From contig BFEA01000207.1 in assembly GCA_003427395.1 (NCBI GenBank), forward strand, positions 745,664 through 775,886: DNA of 30,223 nucleotides, read 5' to 3'. The stretch is from Chara braunii (lineage: Eukaryota; Streptophyta; Charophyceae; Charales; Characeae). Below the pieces are notes generated by a model, which saw only the letters and a program-made list of their open reading frames with translations, did not search any database and was not told the DNA's origin. Shown one piece after another: positions 26,992 through 30,223 of the stretch. The stretch's first letter is position 1. Every line of letters starts with the position of its first letter. Position numbers and translations under genes: made by a program.

Positions 26992-27145
26992 TGTTATTTT
27001 TGCGAAGCAATATCACGGGTTTATTCGGTCCCTATGCGTCCTAGTGGCGAAGGTTATGTTGAATGGGTAGATTGTGAACAATGTCTCTAGGGCCCACGGA
27101 TCTTGCATCCAATATAGGAAGAAAGCTTGGTTATGTCCTTTATGT
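26992..27145 (+). pseudogene. PHD-type (C4HC3) finger between RNase H and integrase
   Basis: The frame to 27087 gives CYFC, about 23 residues, then VDCEQC and L. The register then moves by one base at a CTCTAGGG junction, and the coding continues as RAHGSC, nine residues, WLCPLC. Together they give CX2C...CX2C..HX2C...WXCX2C, with the Trp two residues before the seventh Cys, as in PHD fingers. If two bases were lost at the junction, the C-to-H spacing would be the usual four. PHD fingers read histone H3 tails, so an inferred role is chromatin targeting. The chance of a random match is small, but the shift lowers certainty. Confidence 0.6.
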
Positions 27146-27610
27146 CGTACCGACAAGATCCTGACGGAGGCTTGATTCCTCGAAGCTACGTTCGAAGGAC
27201 TGCAAAAGACACGCAAATTTCGGCGTGCCGAGGTATGAACAAACGTCGTTTTAATAGCTACGGTGGTCGGAAACTCGTTTTGAGAATTCACCAAGGAAGA
27301 TAGGAGGCGGGTCAACGAGAGGGCACGGGATTCTCGATGGAACAACGAACGGTTAGAAAAACGAAAGACTAACGGGAATGGGATTTGGATGTTAGTGCCT
27401 CATCCGTTCATGAGGTACGACTGGGTTAAGTCAACTCATGAGGAGACCGTCGCTCATTTTGTTGTCAGAATTACGGAGTCAACTATTGACAAGAAGAAAT
27501 GGTACTGGTCCAATATCAGGGACAATGTTAAATTCATTGTCAAAAATTGTTTAGTCTGCGTGGCGGATAAAGCGCCGATTCAGCCTCCCGGTCCATGGTC
27601 CGAACAGTAG
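27146..27610 (+). pseudogene. Ty3/gypsy integrase N-terminal region with H2C2 zinc finger
   Basis: In the register that carries the second half of the PHD-like finger, three TGA codons occur before an Arg/Glu/Lys-rich stretch (ERARDSRWNNERLEKRK). Then MLVPHPFMRYDWVK and a zinc finger: H27437, H27455, C27548, C27557, that is HX5HX30CX2C, with KKWYWSNIRDNVKFIVKNC (family YWW.MR.DV..FV..C..C). This finger helps integrase multimerise and bind cDNA ends. A TAG at 27608 ends this frame; the core follows in another frame. Confidence 0.8.
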
Positions 27611-28099
27611 TCGAGCGGCCATTCCAGAGAGTCGGTATGGACACGACAGACATTATCGTTCCCCTTGGCCTGAATAGCTGAGTATTCAATCTTCCTTGTT
27701 TTTTTGGACCACTTCTTCAAATGGATAGAGGCGTATCCTTGTACAACGCGACAGACGATGGAGATTGTGCGATATTTCAACCGTTTCCTTGGAATGCATC
27801 AGGATACCGAGGAAATCCTAATGGACAATGGGGCCAAATTTCGAGGGGAAGTCCTAAGGAGTCTGGTCACGCATGGTGTCTCCATTCGGAACACCGCCCC
27901 GCATATGTCCCAATCAAATGGCCTTGTAGAAAATGCCAAGCGAGTAATCAAGACCGTCCTCCGGCGGAATATCGCAGCTAAGGATACGAGGCCTTGGCCC
28001 GACATAATAGACCACATCTTAGTTGTTCATCGGGGGACACCCCATGAGTCCACCGGTTTGTCCCCTTTCAATTACGGACCAATATCTTGGCTTGCCTAG
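27611..28099 (+). pseudogene. Ty3/gypsy integrase catalytic core (DDE)
   Basis: RPFQRVGMDTTDIIVPLG carries the first catalytic Asp. After another shift, YSIFLVFLDHFFKWIEAYP, then ILMDNGAKF (second Asp) and SQSNGLVENAKRVIK (catalytic Glu, 34 residues after the second Asp; 35 is usual). The end reads WPDIIDHILVVHRGTPHEST then GLSPFNYG, as in family members. It would insert cDNA into the genome. It is interrupted by a frameshift at about 27675 and ends in a TAG at 28097. Confidence 0.88.
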
Positions 28100-28558
28100 C
28101 TCTGCCAAGCCTGGACGACGAGAGGACCCTTGGGCGACGGTCCATGAGGGCGACGGTCAAGAACAAGGCCCAACGCCACTTGGAACTGATGGAAAAGGCC
28201 CTCTCTCGGTTAGCCCGGAAAAGACAGCGGATGATCGAAATGGTCCATGGACGGCAGGTTCAGAGCTATGAGGCTCGGAACGGGATTGCTGGACCCCGGC
28301 CTAAGGAAATGTGCTCGCCAGGGTAAGTTAGCGCCACGATTCTTCGGGCGATTCCACGTAGTGGAGCTAGGTCCTAGTGGGGTGAACATGGTGCAGCTTG
28401 CGTCAGAGGTCTCAGGGAGCCGATCAGCTCGACGATCATCCGACACGTGTCCTATCTCCGTCCCTTACCCCCATCTCTGTCTCTCTCACCGTCTACGTCG
28501 TCCCCCTCCCACTTACGAGGAGGAAAATGACGATCTCAAATACACTGTTTCTCCCTCT
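28100..28558 (+). pseudogene. Integrase C-terminal domain of the Ty3/gypsy element
   Basis: KNKAQRHLELMEKALSRLAR, then after a shift GKLAPRFFGRFHVVELGPSG and VNMVQLASEV, and in a further frame RHVSYLRPLPP. This follows the Ty3 integrase tail (KL.PRF.GPF.V...G...Y.L.LP...HPVFHVS.L). I see no chromodomain after it. Three registers are used, so it is decayed. Confidence 0.78.
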
Positions 28559-28591
28559 CCCCAATCTGTCTCCACCTTATCCCCTATTGCC

Positions 28592-29072
28592 ATGCGCTTT
28601 TCGACGGAGCAAGTCATTTGTGAGCGTCTGATGAGACCTGGGGGATATATCTCGTTTATTCGGCAAGTTCGACATCTGCGATTGAGCCCCGATCTTCTCC
28701 AATTCGCGGCCTTCTTAGCATGACGTACACGAGGTGACGGAGTTCCGGTTCATACGCGTCAGCGATCGAGCGCGAGTGTTGGTCGAGGCGTCAACTTTTT
28801 TACGGTTGTCAGTACCAGGCGTCAGCCACGTGTCGGTAATAGTTGCCTTTATCGATGATCTTACGACGCTGCACGAAGGAGCCCACACGGGCATCCTCCG
28901 ACAACTGCGGAATTGGGCGGGGGATCTCACGACCGCGTGGATCCAGCTTTTGGCTCGACTTGGGGAGCAAATCGTCTCCACTAACGACACCGACCTCAGC
29001 CAGCTCCGACTTTCCCCTGCCACGCCGGAGGTCTTCATCCCAGAGCTCCGTCCTTTTGCACCGCCCCAATGA
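28592..29072 (+). pseudogene. Third coding region, first part (downstream of pol)
   Basis: ATG 28592 opens MRFSTEQVICERLMRPGGY, FIRQVRHLRLSPDLLQFAAF, up to a TGA at 28721-28723. One register away, the coding continues from about 28719 (EVTEFRFIRVSDRARVLVEA, AFIDDLTTLHEGAHTGILRQ, TTAWIQLLARLGEQIVSTND) to a TGA at 29070-29072. No env, chromo or known domain. It is predicted helical and mildly acidic. It lies between integrase and the window end, where extra ORFs (env-like or antisense) occur in some plant Ty3 elements. Function unknown. Confidence 0.5.
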
Positions 29073-29878
29073 ACCAGCACTGCCTCTCAACCTTCGGGCT
29101 CCCCTCTGACCTCCCCACCTTCTGGCAGTCAGCCACCGACGCCCCTCTGTCTTTTCGGATCGAGCAACTGGAAGTGTCGATCCTCGAAGCTGCCAAGTGG
29201 AGGAAGTGGTGGAACGCGTACGTGGCATGGAGTTTTTGTCTTCTCAGAGTGGTGTTCCACTGGGCCGAGTCAGCAAACAAGGACGAGGAAGACGAAGTCC
29301 CTGAAGACGAAGTGGAACTGCTGATAGTCCAGGCATGGAGGACAGATACGGAGGGAGAGTTGTTGGGGATCTTGTTCGGGAAGCCGAGGGACGACCACCT
29401 GGAACCTATTACGAGCGAAGTGTTGATTTTCCTGTCGCAACTCCTCGGCGACCTGCCTCTGGACATCATCTCACGCTGCGATCAACGTCCTACGCCGACC
29501 GCGCTCACATGTACCTTAGCGCTGCATCTGATGTGGTCTCCATGCACGGAGATCAACGGGGACAACTGTTGTTACCCCTCCTCGGGGCACTACCTGGTCA
29601 TCGACGTGATCGACGTCACCTTTTGGGATCCGATCATTCGGAGAGGGGAAGAGAGAGAAGAGGCGAGCGGAGAGATAGAAGAGGTGAGTGAGGAAGAAGA
29701 AGAAGAAGATGAGGATAACTCAGGGCCGGAATCGGACGACCCCGATTACGAGGAGTTAGAGGAAAGTGAGTCGGGAGGAAGCGAGTCTTATGAATCGGCC
29801 AGCCCCAGCGAACAGAGCAAGGAAGAAGACGAAGCCACAGTGCAGAAGAGGAGCGAAAAGGCAGAAGGGAAGCGGTGA
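29069..29878 (+). CDS. Third coding region, second part: acidic-tailed protein, 269 codons
   Basis: ATG 29069 overlaps the preceding TGA as ATGA. The frame is intact for 269 codons. N-half: FGLPSDLPTFWQSATDAPLS, SILEAAKWRKWWNAYVAWSF and LLIVQAWRTDTEGELLGILF, a Trp-rich helical part, then ALHLMWSPC, SSGHYLVIDVIDVTFWDPII. C-terminal 75 residues: very acidic (EEEEEEDEDN, ESDDPDYEELEESESGGSES). After the TGA at 29876 the frame continues to about 30075 with one TAG, in an RS-like basic stretch (SSGRRRRSPSPTQSPPPRPT), suggesting the original was longer. The acidic tail could bind histones or basic proteins. No family recognised. Confidence 0.5.
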   Translation: MNQHCLSTFGLPSDLPTFWQSATDAPLSFRIEQLEVSILEAAKWRKWWNAYVAWSFCLLRVVFHWAESANKDEEDEVPEDEVELLIVQAWRTDTEGELLGILFGKPRDDHLEPITSEVLIFLSQLLGDLPLDIISRCDQRPTPTALTCTLALHLMWSPCTEINGDNCCYPSSGHYLVIDVIDVTFWDPIIRRGEEREEASGEIEEVSEEEEEEDEDNSGPESDDPDYEELEESESGGSESYESASPSEQSKEEDEATVQKRSEKAEGKR

Positions 29879-30105
29879 GTGGAGCAATCGCACGAACCAA
29901 CGACGCGGCTGTTACAAGGCGATCCGGTGCATAATCCAGAGCCGCCACCATAGGAACTTGGGGGAGATGGCGTTGCCGCCGGGGGATCGAGCAGCGGACG
30001 CCGAAGAAGAAGTCCTTCGCCGACTCAATCCCCTCCGCCACGGCCCACCCTTCGCCTAAGTGGAGATGCGGGCGCTTGGGCTTCGTCCTCGGTCTTTATC
30101 CCGTC
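29879..30105 (+). pseudogene. Basic RS-like C-terminal extension of the third coding region and 3' flank
   Basis: In frame with 29069, after the TGA: RLLQGDPVHNPEPPP, TAG, ELGGDGVAAGGSSSGRRRR, SPSPTQSPPPRPTLRLSGD. Then non-coding. A polypurine stretch (AAGTGGAGA, just before 30066) could be the plus-strand primer next to a 3' LTR, but no matching 5' LTR end was found. Confidence 0.4.
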
Positions 30106-30223
30106 GTCCCCTTGATTACCTCACCCTCCATTAGCTCGCGGGCCACCCCCCGTTTTCCCTCAACTGGCACCCCTTCCTGCCTTCCCTCCCCTTGATTACC
30201 TCACCCTTCATTAGCTCGCGGGC
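30106..30223. repeat. 80-bp-period tandem repeat at the window edge
   Basis: A 36-38 bp block containing TTGATTACCTCACCCT and CATTAGCTCGCGGGC starts at 30106 and again at 30186, with two or three differences. It may continue past the window. Could be subrepeats inside the 3' LTR or a promoter-type repeat. Confidence 0.8.

Noticed and set aside
1-30223. CRISPR arrays, bacterial operons, insertion sequences
   Set aside because: No regularly spaced repeat-spacer pattern, and all recognisable genes are eukaryotic or eukaryotic retroelements.

Overview
This is a eukaryotic nuclear genome window dominated by mobile DNA. Three things point to a charophyte green alga, most likely Chara. It carries a Myb/SANT-like (trihelix) protein of the kind I know as strongly expanded in Chara. 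Its U6-like and U2-like sequences are of the plant type. Its Ty3/gypsy copies have plant-type initiator-Met primer sites. The genus is an inference, not a database result. There is no bacterial-style gene packing, many microsatellites, one ambiguous base (11052) and one 164-base assembly gap (18661-18824).

Layout. (1) 74-1912, minus strand: a Myb/SANT-like DNA-binding protein with an N-terminal hydrophobic segment. It is closed by a TAG, after which the same frame runs on for 76 codons. (2) 2340-2640: a block of TTTAGGA/TCCTAAA hairpins joined to the first 35 nt of a U2 snRNA-like sequence that has a U2-type promoter motif at the right distance. (3) 3340-6830: a graveyard of small retroposed sequences: three U6 snRNA relics (all minus strand), at least four tRNA-headed SINE copies, a palindromic TA-flanked MITE, a 15-bp-TIR element and several microsatellites. 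(4) 7045-7375: a 75-bp tandem array. (5) 8394-9552: a GA microsatellite, a 107-bp tandem duplication and a diverged direct repeat. (6) 9553-11340: a broken LINE reverse transcriptase with two inserts. (7) 11340-15900: gene-poor, with dispersed short duplications, a second MITE copy and a 20-bp perfect palindrome. (8) 16000-19110: an old Ty3/gypsy element (gag, RT) hit by a third MITE copy and by a TIR-bearing DNA element that contains the assembly gap. (9) 19110-21000: mostly featureless. (10) 21068-30223: a younger, GC-richer Ty3/gypsy element on the plus strand. It has a TATA box, a coding-looking relic, a primer binding site, gag, a CCHC knuckle, protease, RT with YMDD, RNase H, a PHD-like finger, an integrase with H2C2 and DDE motifs, and then a third coding region downstream of pol that ends in an acidic tail.

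No complete functional element is present. All the retroelements carry frameshifts and stops, and many of the stops are explained by C-to-T or G-to-A transitions. The most unusual items are: the PHD-type finger between RNase H and integrase plus the third coding region in the 3' Ty3 element; the cluster of U6 and U2 relics with tRNA-SINEs; the three-member palindromic MITE family; the Myb/SANT-like protein with a membrane-type N-terminus and a detached C-terminal domain; and the DNA element nested in the older RT, where the RT frame can be recognised on both sides.
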